From Clusia tigrina (taxonomy: Eukaryota; Arthropoda; Insecta; Diptera; Clusiidae), in contig CAKKTE020000188.1 in NCBI GenBank assembly GCA_920105625.2, positions 828,501 to 892,500 of the forward strand: 64,000 bases of DNA, written 5' to 3'. Shown here one piece after another: positions 21,976 through 32,453 of this stretch (positions are counted from its first letter, which is position 1; each line of letters opens with the position of its first letter). Both the position numbers and the translations under genes were made by a program. Under the pieces are notes generated by a model. The model ran no database searches. It was not told the origin of the DNA and worked only from the letters and a program-made list of their open reading frames with translations.

Positions 21976-22276
21976 ATTAATGAATTATTAATTTAATTGG
22001 TTTTTTAAAAAAGGTTGCGTGTTGGATCCCAACACGTCTTACTTTTATTTAGCTTAAAACCGAACTAGTTTTACAAAATAATGAAGGCTTTAACTTTAGC
22101 TTAATAAATAATCTAAAATGCTGACGTAGTCCACGTGCCGAGTGATGACTGTGGGAACGTTGAATGTTGTTTGATCTCGTTGAGTTGTGCAATGTGACAC
22201 CTGGAATGTTGCTGCTGACGGTGTGTCTGGATGGGATGCGCGTGCAGTAACAAATGCAATGTATAATGTGTTAACT
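21976..22276 (-). repeat. Errantivirus 5' LTR (about 301 bp)
   Basis: It begins AGTTAACACATTATAC on the minus strand and ends at the primer-binding site. Outside the length variant it is nearly identical to the 3' LTR. Confidence 0.85.
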
Positions 22277-22280
22277 TACA

Positions 22281-22773
22281 TAAACATATAAACTAACAAT
22301 ACTTCCTTTTCAGAACCACCACCCTGATGATGAATACGGATCCCAACACCTAATTGCACGGTAATTATTCACAAAACAACATTTCCTAATCTAACCCTAT
22401 ACTTATTTTGTCTTCCCAGCCATTGGACTCGAAGAACTATGCTTCCCCATTGTACTCCATTTAGACACTAATTTACATATATATACATATATCGTATCGT
22501 ATAAACAGGAACACTTTTATTTATTTTATCTTATGAAACACATAGTAATTATTTCCCTCTTCAAATTTTAATTTGGATTACCTCTACACCAACGAAGCTG
22601 ATTTTGGGAGTAAGTTCTTTTATATGTATCATATAATCCATAAGTTCCCTATGATTAACTTTCCTCCACCTCCTTACTAACTATTGCTACTTCACGTACT
22701 ACAGGCGCCAACGTGAGATACGCCCACAACCCCGAGATTAAGAGTCGCGTGCTCTTACCGGTTTAGATTCCTA
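22281..22773 (-). other. Element A 3' non-coding region
   Basis: Non-coding DNA downstream of the integrase end of element A. It may include part of an LTR, but there is no second copy here to define it. Confidence 0.45.
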
Positions 22774-24600
22774 CTATTGTTTTATGTCCTTGGCATGGAA
22801 CACTCCTACCGGTTTCCCTCGCAAATCTTCTAATAGGTATAGACAATTCCCAAGGGGCTTCACCACTCGACACTTTACAAATTTTCTGCAAAATTTTGCA
22901 TTCACATTCCGTGAAAAATCACTCAAGGTAAAATTACGTCGAAAGACTTCCTGGCCCGGAGTAAAATTAATTCGCATAGCTCGCGTGTCCGCGCTCCGTA
23001 CGCTAAATGCACCCTTTTCTGCACCTTAGCGCGAATCAACCGTATTCGGTCTTCTCGTGGTAGGCCACTCACCTCCTTCCTCTAACGCTCCTAACTTCCT
23101 CGCCAACACATAGTCAAGGCCACTGGTGAATATATTCTGTTCAAATAAGGCAAAATAAGGTGACATTCCTGTCGCTGAGTGTAGTGAACTTCTCAACGCA
23201 CACTCGATCTCACTCAGGAATAAATCCCAATCACTGTGGTCCTCCTTCAGGTAAGCCCTTATAGCTGCCAAAACTGACTGATTCACGCGTTTTGCTGCAT
23301 TAGATTGTGGCGCATAAAACCCCGTTTTCACATGCTTAATCGCATAGGACTCCATCACTTTAGTAAATTCCTGACTCACAAACTGTTTTCCATTATCTGA
23401 ATGTATCGCTTCTGGTACACCGAATTTATGAAAAATTTCTTCAATCAAAAACCTTACTACATTCATTGCCGTGGCCTTACCCATAGCTTTTAAGAACACG
23501 AATTTCGTAAAATGATCCATTACCACCAACACGTATGCGTGGTCCTCCCTGGAGCGTCGATATTTTCCTAAAAAATCTATATAAAGCAGTTGGAATGGCC
23601 GTTCGGTGCTGACTTCCTTTCCCATAAACGGTATAGAAACCTGAGTGCTATGCGTCGTTTCCTTGCAGATCCTGCAATCTCTCACGTAATTCCGCACCTG
23701 CACCGCCATACCAGGCCAATAGTAAAACTGTCTTACCCGGTACAATGTCTTAGCGACTCCCCCGTGAGCTGACAACTCAGGCTCATGGGCTTGTGATACA
23801 ACTGTCGACATTAATGCTTCGGGCACCCATAGCTTCCAACAGGGACCCCTGCCCTCTTCCTCATTAGCCACAGTACGTTTATATATCTTCCCATCACGTA
23901 CTTGCAAATCAGGGAACTTGCCTATATTCTCTTCAATAGTCTGTTTTCGCTGAACATACTCAGGCGAATCGTATTCCGTAGTGTCAATATCAAGAATATT
24001 CAGAGCCACTTCCTCCATCAACCGGGATAGCGTGTCAGCCACTACATTTTCACTCCTCTTTCGGTGCTCAATTTGAAAGTCATATGCCTGAAGCTGAAGA
24101 GACCACCTGGCTAACCTCCCACTCAAGTCTTTCAATGACATGAGCCATTTTAAGCTAGCATGATCGGTGATCACGGTAAATGGCATCAGCTCCACATAGG
24201 CCCTGAACCGCCGCAACGCTAGAACCGCTGCCAGACACTCCTTCTCTGTCACGCTGTAGTTCAGCTGGCAACTATTCATTTTGTACGAATAGTATGCTAT
24301 AGGACGTTCATGTCCAGCCTCATCTCTTTGGAAGAGCACCGCCCCAACGCCGTAATGGGACGCATCACACTGGATATAAAACCGTTTCTCAAAATCTGGT
24401 TGTGCTAATACCGGTGCTGTGGTGAGAGCCTGCTTCAATTCCGCAAATGCGGCAAGAGCTTCTGGAGTCATCACAAATTTCCCGCTCTTTCGAAGCGTAT
24501 CGGTCAAAGGCGCCGCTATGTCTGCAAAATCGCCACGAATCCTCGATACCACCCTGCCGTTCCCAAAAAACTTCTGACCTGCTTTGGTGACTTTGGTACA
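22774..24600 (-). pseudogene. pol: Element A RNase H and integrase
   Basis: RNase H: FYIQCDASHYGVGAVLFQRD and ITDHASLKWLMSLKD, VVADTLSRL. Integrase: zinc part HGGVAKTLYRVRQFYYWPGM ... CRICKETTHS, D in LLYIDFLGKYRRS, D in IHSDNGKQFV. At the position of the catalytic glutamate (ERxN context) the sequence reads AAKRVN, i.e. lysine. An in-frame stop at 23026-23028 separates the core from the C-terminal segment (22977-22774) with GQEVFRRNF and KCRVVKPLGNCLYLLEDL, an SH3-like tail. The upstream side is an internal deletion joining the RT palm to QVRSFLGTAGWYRG (about 24556-24613). Confidence 0.85.
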
Positions 24601-24613
24601 GTAATTCTATTCA

Positions 24614-25372
24614 CTATATCACTAACAAATCGTCCAGATACACAAATACATTACCCCGGAGACGTTGCGGAATTACTTTGTCCATCAGCCTGCATAATCT
24701 CTGTGCCGCATTGCATAGCCCAAAGGGCATTACCCTAAACTGGTACAGGGGTCTTCCTGGTATGGTAAAGGCTGTAAAGGCTTTACTCCCCGGTTCCAGT
24801 TCAATCTGCCAAAATGCGAACTTGAGATCTATGCTGCTGAAGAACACTGCCTCGTCTATGCGACTTAGGATGCCTTCTATATTCTGAATGGGGTATGCAT
24901 CTTTCACGGTCCGCTCATTCAACTTGCGGGCATCCAAGCACAACCGATTCTTACCCGGCTTTCTGACTAACGTGACCCGACTGTTCCAAGGGCTCTCAAC
25001 TTCTTCGATCACCCCTAGCGATAGCATCTGATCTACTTCAGCATACAATAATTTCTGTATCGCCGGAGATACTGGGTAGTAACGGTCCTTTACTGCTTCC
25101 GCTCCCTGTATCAACTGTATGCTGTGTATTTCTGCCGTTGTTCTACCTAGTCCGTACTCTTCATATGCCCTAAACTCCTTCTTTACTCTAACTAATTGCT
25201 CCAGCTGGGTCTCTGACAAATCATACATGTTTGCGGCGTCGTTCTTTCCACCGTTATCCTTGGTATCAGACTCCGCGACTATTTCATCCACTCCAACTAC
25301 CCCCGGTGCTAGGCTAAACACCCGCCAAGAGTCGACTCCTAAATAAACTTCTTGTTGTAGTGTAGGACACAA
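24614..25372 (-). pseudogene. pol: Element A reverse transcriptase palm, thumb deleted
   Basis: The protein runs from the protease-RT linker (VCPTLQQEVYLGVDSWRVF region) through WNSRVTLVRKPGKNRLCLDARKLNE, FSSIDLKFAFWQIEL, MPFGLCNAAQRLCRL to the catalytic FVYLDDLLVI, where it stops. The thumb and connection that should follow are absent, and the next homologous residues are those before RNase H. The 5' side is frameshifted in a run of nine A (plus strand 25371-25379). Confidence 0.85.
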
Positions 25373-25710
25373 AAAAAAAGTTAAAATGCACGGGCACGGT
25401 TACTCCCCCCACCACAGGCTGTTTCTGTCCACTAGCTGTATTTACTATGGTCACATAGCTCCGCACTTTCAGCCCCAAGTCGCTTACCAGTTTCTTACAA
25501 TTTCTTCCTAGTATACTCTCAGATGCCCCAGTGTCTAGCAGACCTCTGATGCTTTTCTGCTTTTGCTATTTCCGCAAACGGCCTTTTTTCCTCCCTATCA
25601 CTTCTTTCCACCGTTTCTGCTACTCTCTTCCTTTCCATCCTTCTCCTCCGGTATCGCTCCCGAGCTTTCCTTACTCGATTTGAGACAATTAGGCTCCCCA
25701 CTCCATTCAC
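25373..25710 (-). pseudogene. pol: Element A protease region, frameshifted
   Basis: An open frame with a basic ERYRRRRMERKR segment passes into the protease, but the active-site motif LLDTGASESILG is read in the next frame, so at least one frameshift lies near 25550-25570. A second frameshift lies in the A-run before the RT. Retropepsin of this class would cut the Gag-Pol polyprotein. Confidence 0.75.
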
Positions 25711-25758
25711 CGGTGCGCTACTCTGCAGCCTGTAACATGTGACCTCCTTCTTTCCGCT

Positions 25759-27324
25759 CTAAGTCTTCCTCACTCGAAATGGGTTCTCCGCAGGGACTTG
25801 TCCGGAACGTGGCGGTCCCTCTTGTGCCACGTTCCTCCCGGGGTTTCCCTTCCTGCAATTAGGACACTCTGGAGTCACCACATTCTCCCTTCCACACCTA
25901 TAGCAAAATATTTTTCTTTGCCTCGAATTACATTCTCTAAATGTATGCCCGAGCTGTTTACAATTCCAGCATACCACTTGACTCCTACTTGCCGGTTCCT
26001 TTACTTGGTTCCTCTCCTTTAACGCATTTCTCCCTGTTACCACTTCCTGACGATTTTCCCCTACTTCTTCAATTACCGTGTTGCTCACCTCACTTACTAC
26101 TCGACCCGAACCATATTTAAAAGGCGGCTGCACCATCCTAACTTCCCTCTTTTGAAAGAATCTCTCCGCCTCTTGGCATTCATATTTTAGCTGCTCCACG
26201 CTATAGCAAGCGATGGGATACACTATCTTCCCTAATCCCTCCCTTAGGTTTCTCTTTATTATTTTGATTAGGTCAAATTCCGACACAGGGTAACTCATTC
26301 GTGCTCGGAGCTTCATCACTTCAAAAAAGAAAGAGTCCAAGCTCTCGCCTGGCAGTTGCCTCCTTTCTGACAATTCCCTCAATAACTCAAGTTCACTCTG
26401 GTTTGAGCGAAACTGCCTTAGCATAGCGTTCCGAAGCGCTGGCCACGCCCTGGCGTCGGTTGTCCGTACGCATAGGCAGGACCACTCTATTGCTACCCCA
26501 CGTAACAGTACATGAAATTCCTTCATTACTACTGGCCAAGAAACCTCATACTGCGCCTGCAAATGCTCCAACCGGAATATAAATTCTTCTACGGGCAGAT
26601 TCTCGACTTTTCCATCGAAGAATAAACCCCATTTCTCTAGTCTCACTACCATGTGACTCTCTTCTCTCGGAAACTCTCTTCCGTTCCTTCGCCCTATATT
26701 ACTTCTACTCGCTTGCTCCCTGGTTAGAATCTCCGGACCACCCTCTTCCGCCTCCATCCGGATTAGTGGTTCGCGATCACTCGTTGGGGCAAGCTGGCTC
26801 CTCCATCTGACACTTTCGCGACCTTCCTCTGCTCTACTTAGGGGTTCACAACCCGACTCCGATGCCGCGGGCATTGCCCCCCGCTCCGATAACTGTTGCC
26901 GTATTGGCCGCACTGCGTCATTAACCAATTTCATCAACTCAATGTGATTCGCCCTTACCGTTTCTTATATTTTTTCCGTCTCTACAGTTAATGCTACTCG
27001 ATAGCTATTATGGCTTTCGAGCAACATCAAATTAATTGCCGATCGGTATTGGCTTGGGAGTTCTGATGGCCTCATTTCCCGTTCTGGCCTGGTTTCGTAC
27101 GCTGCCGTAGCTAACCAGCTATCCTCACTGCCTCTATCCTTCGGCACCGCCCCCGTGCTGCTCCAACCTAGTGGTTCCCCAGTTGCCTTGCCTTCCTTAC
27201 TTCCCCCTTGGGGCGAGTGTTCCACCGGCATAGTTTCCCTGTTTCCTTGATTTTCTGGAATATCACGGTTTCTATCAAATTCGGCACTTCTTCGATTTTT
27301 TCTTGGACCACTTCTTAAGTGCAT
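25759..27324 (-). pseudogene. gag: Element A gag with one in-frame stop
   Basis: Start MHLRSGPRKNRR at 27324. A single in-frame TAA at 26965-26967 interrupts an otherwise open 522-codon frame ending at 25759. The capsid region includes VRLEKWGLFFDGKVENLPVEEF and LLRGVAIEWSCLCVR, FRSNQSELELLREL. Two zinc motifs follow: CWNCKQLGHTFREC and CYRCGRENVVTPECPNC, typical of the Mdg3/micropia group. The N-terminal 120 residues are acidic/basic low-complexity. The stop is shared with the second copy (33660-33662). Confidence 0.82.
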
Positions 27325-27446
27325 CTGACTTATCAGAATAACTCAAATTGATAAATAACCGAAATAACTTCTGAGAAAAAACTTAATACCGGTAACTATG
27401 TCCGGAGATCTACACCTGCCACCCTATACCCCAAAAGAATAATACA
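27325..27446. other. Element A leader remnant before the mariner
   Basis: A short AT-rich stretch with no recognisable primer-binding site. The element's 5' LTR is not visible before the mariner insertion. Confidence 0.45.
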
Positions 27447-27448
27447 TA

Positions 27449-28741
27449 CGAGGGCAGTTCGAAATGTTCTTAGCCTGACATATAGTTGGCGGTATAAACA
27501 GCAAAAAGCTTTCTATAATGGAAACTTCCATCCGTTATATGAACACATGTTAAATTTCATTGAGATCTGGCAACTCATTCGTATAGTAACACGTGTTAAA
27601 AAAAGACGCTTCAGTGATTTTTTTATAATGGAAAAATTAGAAATTCGTGGTGTGATTAAATATTTACATAAGAAAGGTTTATCGGGACAAGAAATTCATA
27701 ATGATATGGTGAATGTGTTAGGTGAAATTGCTCCTTCATATGCAACAGTAAAAAATTGGATTGATGAATTTAAACGTGGTCGTACAAGCATTCAAGATGA
27801 ACCTCGAAGTGGACGTCCAAAAACTGCAACAACGCCAGAAATCATAGCTAAAGTTCATGATATGGTATTAGACGATCGACGAGTGAAAGTGCGTGAAATA
27901 GGTAATGCCATAGGCATCTCAAATGATCGAGTACATTTTATTTTGCAACAAGAATTACATATGAAAAAGCTTTCTGCAAGATGGGTGCCGCATTTGTTAA
28001 CAGTTGACCAAAAACGTATTCGAATGAAAATTTCTCAAGCTTGTTTGGATCGTTTTAAGCGAAATAAAATGGATTTTAAGCGTCGTTTCATAACTGTTGA
28101 TGAAACATGGATCCATCACTTCACACCAGAAACAAAAGAACAATCCAAACAATGGACTAAAGCTGGTGGAAGTGCACCAAAGAAGGCAAAAGCAGTTCAA
28201 TTGGCTGGTAAGGTCATAGCAACGGTTTTCTGGGATTTCAAAGGAATTTTATTAATCGACTATCTTCAAAAAGGTAAAACAATAAATTCTGAATATTATT
28301 GTAACCTTTTCGATCAATTGAATTTGAAAATTCGAGAAAAACGACCTGGTTTACAACAAAACAAAATTATTTTTCATCAGGAGAACGCACTATGCACAAG
28401 AGTGTTTTAACAATGGCAAAATTGAACGAATTGAAGTACGAATTGCTTGACCACCCACCTTAATCTCCTGATTTAACTCCCTCTGACTTCTACCTGTTCC
28501 CAAATCTAAAAAAATTCCTTGCTGGCAAACGTTTTACCTACAATGAAGATGCAATGGCAGCTGTAAACGATTATTTTGAGGAGCTTCCGGAAAATTATTT
28601 TAATCAAGGGGTAGAATTGTTAGAAAAACGTTGGACTAAGTGTATTGAAGTTTCAGGAGATTATGTTGAAAAATAAAATAATTTTAAAAATCTAGCTCTT
28701 GTTTTTCATTGTTAGGCGAAGAAAATTTCGAACTGCCCTCG
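27449..28741 (+). mobile_element. Mariner transposon, both ends present (copy 2, 1293 bp)
   Basis: Terminal inverted repeats of about 33 bp (CGAGGGCAGTTCGAAATGTT... and ...TTTCGAACTGCCCTCG) with few mismatches, flanked by TA (27447-27448 and 28742-28743), the mariner target. It contains one transposase gene with lesions. The right part, from 27885 on, is duplicated at 11810-12666. Confidence 0.95.
27628..28674 (+). pseudogene. Mariner transposase, frameshifted
   Basis: The start MEKLEIRGVIKYLHKKGLSG leads into an N-terminal helix-turn-helix pair (VKNWIDEFKRGRTSI; REIGNAIGISNDRVHFIL) for terminal-repeat binding. Catalytic domain: first D in ITVDETWIHHF; second position reads FHQENA rather than the HQDNA normal for DD34D transposases, so the metal ligand is changed. 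The frame then breaks (stop at 28408-28410); the remaining C-terminal homology (VLTMAKLNELKYELLDHPP, stop, SPDLTPSDFYLFPN) is in another frame and carries a further stop. It is therefore dead, although its ends could in principle be mobilised in trans. Confidence 0.9.
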
Positions 28742-28743
28742 TA

Positions 28744-29315
28744 TATATACAAAAATTGATCAATATAAAAAAATATATTACTAATTTTACATTTGTAAAT
28801 ATAGCGAAAAAAATATATTGCAATTTTCAATATATCTACCTACATATACCAGAAATATATTTCTCTAAATAATCCTTATATTCACTATGAACGTAATTTA
28901 CTAATTATAAATATAATATTTTCTAATACAAAAAAAAAAAGTTAGAATATATGGGGTAGGGCTCCCTTGTCTTCCATCTGTCGGAGGACTGTTTCTTCTA
29001 ACAGGCGAGTTGTCATTCTTCATTAATATTTTCCTTACATTCACTGAGACTCCGTCTCTCAACTATCTCATGAGTGCTACGATGATCTGTTCAACAGAGC
29101 ACGGCCACGATGAAATGGCTGGCTTCATCTCACATTTAGCCTCCCCCTCTTGTCGCTGCAGTTGGCGTTACGCATTGGCACGTCAAGTCAGCGGCAAGAG
29201 TGGAGCACATTAACTAAACACAAAACTAAACCACAAAATGCTTCATTACAAAATCACAATACATCACAAGGAAAACTTTAATTTACATTTTTTATTTTTA
29301 AATTGGGCGGCATTA
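28744..29315. repeat. Second copy of the mariner-R flank
   Basis: Matches 12669-13240 at offset 16,075 with only scattered substitutions and a one-base A-run change. No gene is seen. Confidence 0.85.
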
Positions 29316-29847
29316 ATTTTACCTCACCACTAGTATGATGCAGTGTGGTAGCCGCGGCTAGCTCACCGCAATGGTCGTGGTCCTCAACCCGCCACACTGC
29401 ATCGGGTGGAGCAACACTACAAAAAAAACTCCAACTCACCATTTTGCCGGTTCTCAGCTGGGCATCCTCCGCCTTGACGAAGAGCGAGCCCGCCCCATAA
29501 TTGCCGCCTTAGCCTAACATTTTAAACATAAATTTAAACATAACTAAACATGCTACTTTTCTTAATAATTTAAATAAATAACATACCTACTTAATAATTT
29601 AAATAAATACCATATTCGAGTATACGTACTCGTATATACTTAGCTTTATCCTAATTTCTAGGGGGCGGGCGGAAACCTCCTTTCTCCTCCGGTATCACAG
29701 CTCAACTCCGATTCTCGAATGGGATGGGTCGGAAACAAGCAGTTATCACTCTATTCAGCACAATCACTAATCAATGTAAAATTGAACTTGAATTCAAAAC
29801 GTTTTTTTTTGGAACCGTTCACACTTTTACTGTATCAGAACTAAAAA
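29316..29847 (-). mobile_element. Repeat family R, copy 3, truncated
   Basis: Nearly identical to 13241-13772 and then cut at GTATCAGAAC, where the sequence switches to element A integrase. It retains the hairpin. Confidence 0.85.
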
Positions 29848-31295
29848 AAATAAGGTGACATTCCTGTCGCTGAGTGTAGTGAACTTCTCAACGCACACTC
29901 GATCTCACTCAGGAATAAATCCCAATCACGGTGGTCCTCCTTCAGGTAAGCCCTTATAGCTGCCAAAACTGACTGATTCACGCGTTTTGCTGCATTAGAT
30001 TGTGGCGCATAAAACCCCGTTTTCACATGCTTAATCGCATAGGACTCCATCACTTTAGTAAATTCCTGACTCACAAACTGTTTTCCATTATCTGAATGTA
30101 TCGCTTCTGGTACACCTAATTTATGAAAAATTTCTTCAATCAAAAACCTTACTACATTCATTGCCGTGGCCTTACCCATAGCTTTTAAGAACACGAATTT
30201 CGTAAAATGATCCATTACCACCAACACGTATGCGTGGTCCTCCCTGGAGCGTCGATATTTTCCTAAAAAATCTATATAAAGCAGTTGGAATGGCCGTTCG
30301 GTGCTGACTTCCTTTCCCATAAACGGTATAGAAACCTGAGTGCTATGCGTCGTTTCCTTGCAGATCCTGCAATCTCTCACGTAATTCCGCACCTGCACCG
30401 CCATACCAGGCCAATAGTAAAACTGTCTTACCCGGTACAATGTCTTAGCGACTCCCCCGTGAGCTGACAACTCAGGCTCATGGGCTTGTGATACAACTGT
30501 CGACGTTAATGCTTCGGGCACCCATAGCTTCCAACAGGGACCCCTGCCCTCTTCCTCATTAGCCACAGTACGTTTATATATCTTCCCATCACGTACTTGC
30601 AAATCCGGGAACTTTCCTATATTCTCTTCAATAGTCTGCTTTCGCTGAACATACTCAGGCGAATCGTATTCCGTAGTGTCCATATCAAGAATATTCAGGG
30701 CCACTTCCTCCATCAACCGGGATAGCGTATCAGTCACTACATTTTCACTCCTCTTTCGGTGCTCAATTTGAAAGTCATATGCCTGAAGCTGAAGAGACCA
30801 CCTGGCTAACCTCCCACTCAAGTCTTTCAATGACATGAGCCATTTTAAGCTAGCATGATCGGTGATCACGGTAAATGGCATCAGCTCCACATAGGCCCTG
30901 AACCGCCGCAACGCTAGAACCGCTGCCAGACACTCCTTCTCTGTCACGCTGTAGTTCAGCTGGCAACTATTCATTTTGTACGAATAGTATGCTATAGGAC
31001 GTTCATGTCCAGCCTCATCTCTTTGGAAGAGCACCGCCCCAACGCCGTAATGGGACGCATCACACTGGATATAAAACCGTTTCTCAAAATCTGGTTGTGC
31101 TAATACCGGTGCTGTGGTGAGAGCCTGCTTCAATTCCGCAAATGCGGCAAGAGCTTCTGGAGTCATCACAAATTTCCCGCTCTTTCGAAGCGTATCGGTC
31201 AAAGGCGCCGCTATGTCTGCAAAATCGCCACGAATCCTCGATACCACCCTGCCGTTCCCAAAAAACTTCTGACCTGCTTTGGTGACTTTGGTACA
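29848..31295 (-). pseudogene. pol: Element A copy 2 RNase H and integrase, 3' truncated
   Basis: Open through RNase H (CDASHYGVGAVLFQ) and integrase (YIDFLGKYRRS, IHSDNGKQFV, AAKRVN) and stops where homology ends at SATGMSPYF. It differs from copy 1 at a few residues only, e.g. VVTDTLSRL for VVADTLSRL and HKLGVP for HKFGVP. The catalytic glutamate is replaced as in copy 1. Confidence 0.88.
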
Positions 31296-31308
31296 GTAAT
31301 TCTATTCA

Positions 31309-32405
31309 CTATATCACTAACAAATCGTCCAGATACACAAATACATTACCCCGGAGACGTTGCGGAATTACTTTGTCCATCAGCCTGCATAATCTCTGTG
31401 CCGCATTGCATAGCCCAAAGGGCATTACCCTAAACTGGTACAGGGGTCTTCCTGGTATGGTAAAGGCTGTAAAGGCTTTACTCCCCGGTTCCAGTTCAAT
31501 CTGCCAAAATGCGAACTTGAGATCTATGCTGCTGAAGAACACTGCCTCGTCTATGCGACTTAGGATGCCTTCTATATTCTGAATGGGGTATGCATCTTTC
31601 ACGGTCCGCTCATTCAACTTGCGGGCATCCAAGCACAACCGATTCTTACCCGGCTTTCTGACTAACGTGACCCGACTGTTCCAAGGGCTCTCAACTTCTT
31701 CGATCACCCCTAGCGATAGCATCTGATCTACTTCAGCATACAATAATTTCTGTATCGCCGGAGATACTGGGTAGTAACGGTCCTTTACTGCTTCCGCTCC
31801 CTGTATCAACTGTATGCTGTGTATTTCTGCCGTTGTTCTACCTAGTCCGTACTCTTCATATGCCCTAAACTCCTTCTTTACTCTAACTAATTGCTCCAGC
31901 TGGGTCTCTGACAAATCATACATGTTTGCGGCGTCGTTCTTTCCACCGTTATCCTTGGTATCAGACTCCGCGACTATTTCATCCACTCCAACTACCCCCG
32001 GTGCTAGGCTAAACACCCGCCAAGAGTCGACTCCTAAATAAACTTCTTGTTGTAGTGTAGGACACAAAAAAAAAGTTAAAATGCACGGGCACGGTTACTC
32101 CCCCCACCACAGGCTGTTTCTGTCCACTAGCTGTATTTACTATGGTCACATAGCTCCGCACTTTCAGCCCCAAGTCGCTTACCAGTTTCTTACAATTTCT
32201 TCCTAGTATACTCTCAGATGCCCCAGTGTCTAGCAGACCTCTGATGCTTTTCTGCTTTTGCTATTTCCGCAAACGGCCTTTTTTCCTCCCTATCACTTCT
32301 TTCCACCGTTTCTGCTACTCTCTTCCTTTCCATCCTTCTCCTCCGGTATCGCTCCCGAGCTTTCCTTACTCGATTTGAGACAATTAGGCTCCCCACTCCA
32401 TTCAC
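31309..32405 (-). pseudogene. pol: Element A copy 2 protease-RT remnant
   Basis: The same gene fragment as 24614-25710: frameshifted protease motif LLDTGAS, RT palm with YLDDLLVI, and the thumb deletion at the same base. No extra lesion is seen relative to copy 1. Confidence 0.88.
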
Positions 32406-32453
32406 CGGTGCGCTACTCTGCAGCCTGTAACATGTGACCTCCTTCTTTCCGCT

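Larger units (their letters stand above)
14555..22276 (-). mobile_element. Full-length gypsy-type errantivirus (endogenous insect retrovirus)
   Basis: Both LTRs, a tRNA-Lys-type primer-binding site, and gag, pol and env in order on the minus strand. The 4-bp target duplication TACA (14551-14554 and 22277-22280) fits the known gypsy preference for TACATA-like targets, and the right-hand target reads TACATA. LTRs begin AGTTAAC as in the gypsy group. All large genes except gag are interrupted by stops, so this is a defective old copy. The two LTRs differ in length (382 and 302 bp). Confidence 0.93.
22281..27446 (-). mobile_element. Mdg3/micropia-like Ty3/gypsy element A, defective
   Basis: Gag at 25759-27324 and pol at 22774-25710 on the minus strand. 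No LTR pair could be recognised: 22281-22773 is an untranslated 3' region and 27325-27446 a leader cut by the mariner. The same defects occur in the second copy at 29848-33747. It lies directly beside the errantivirus insertion site, so its 3' end probably once continued into 14442-14550. Confidence 0.8.
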
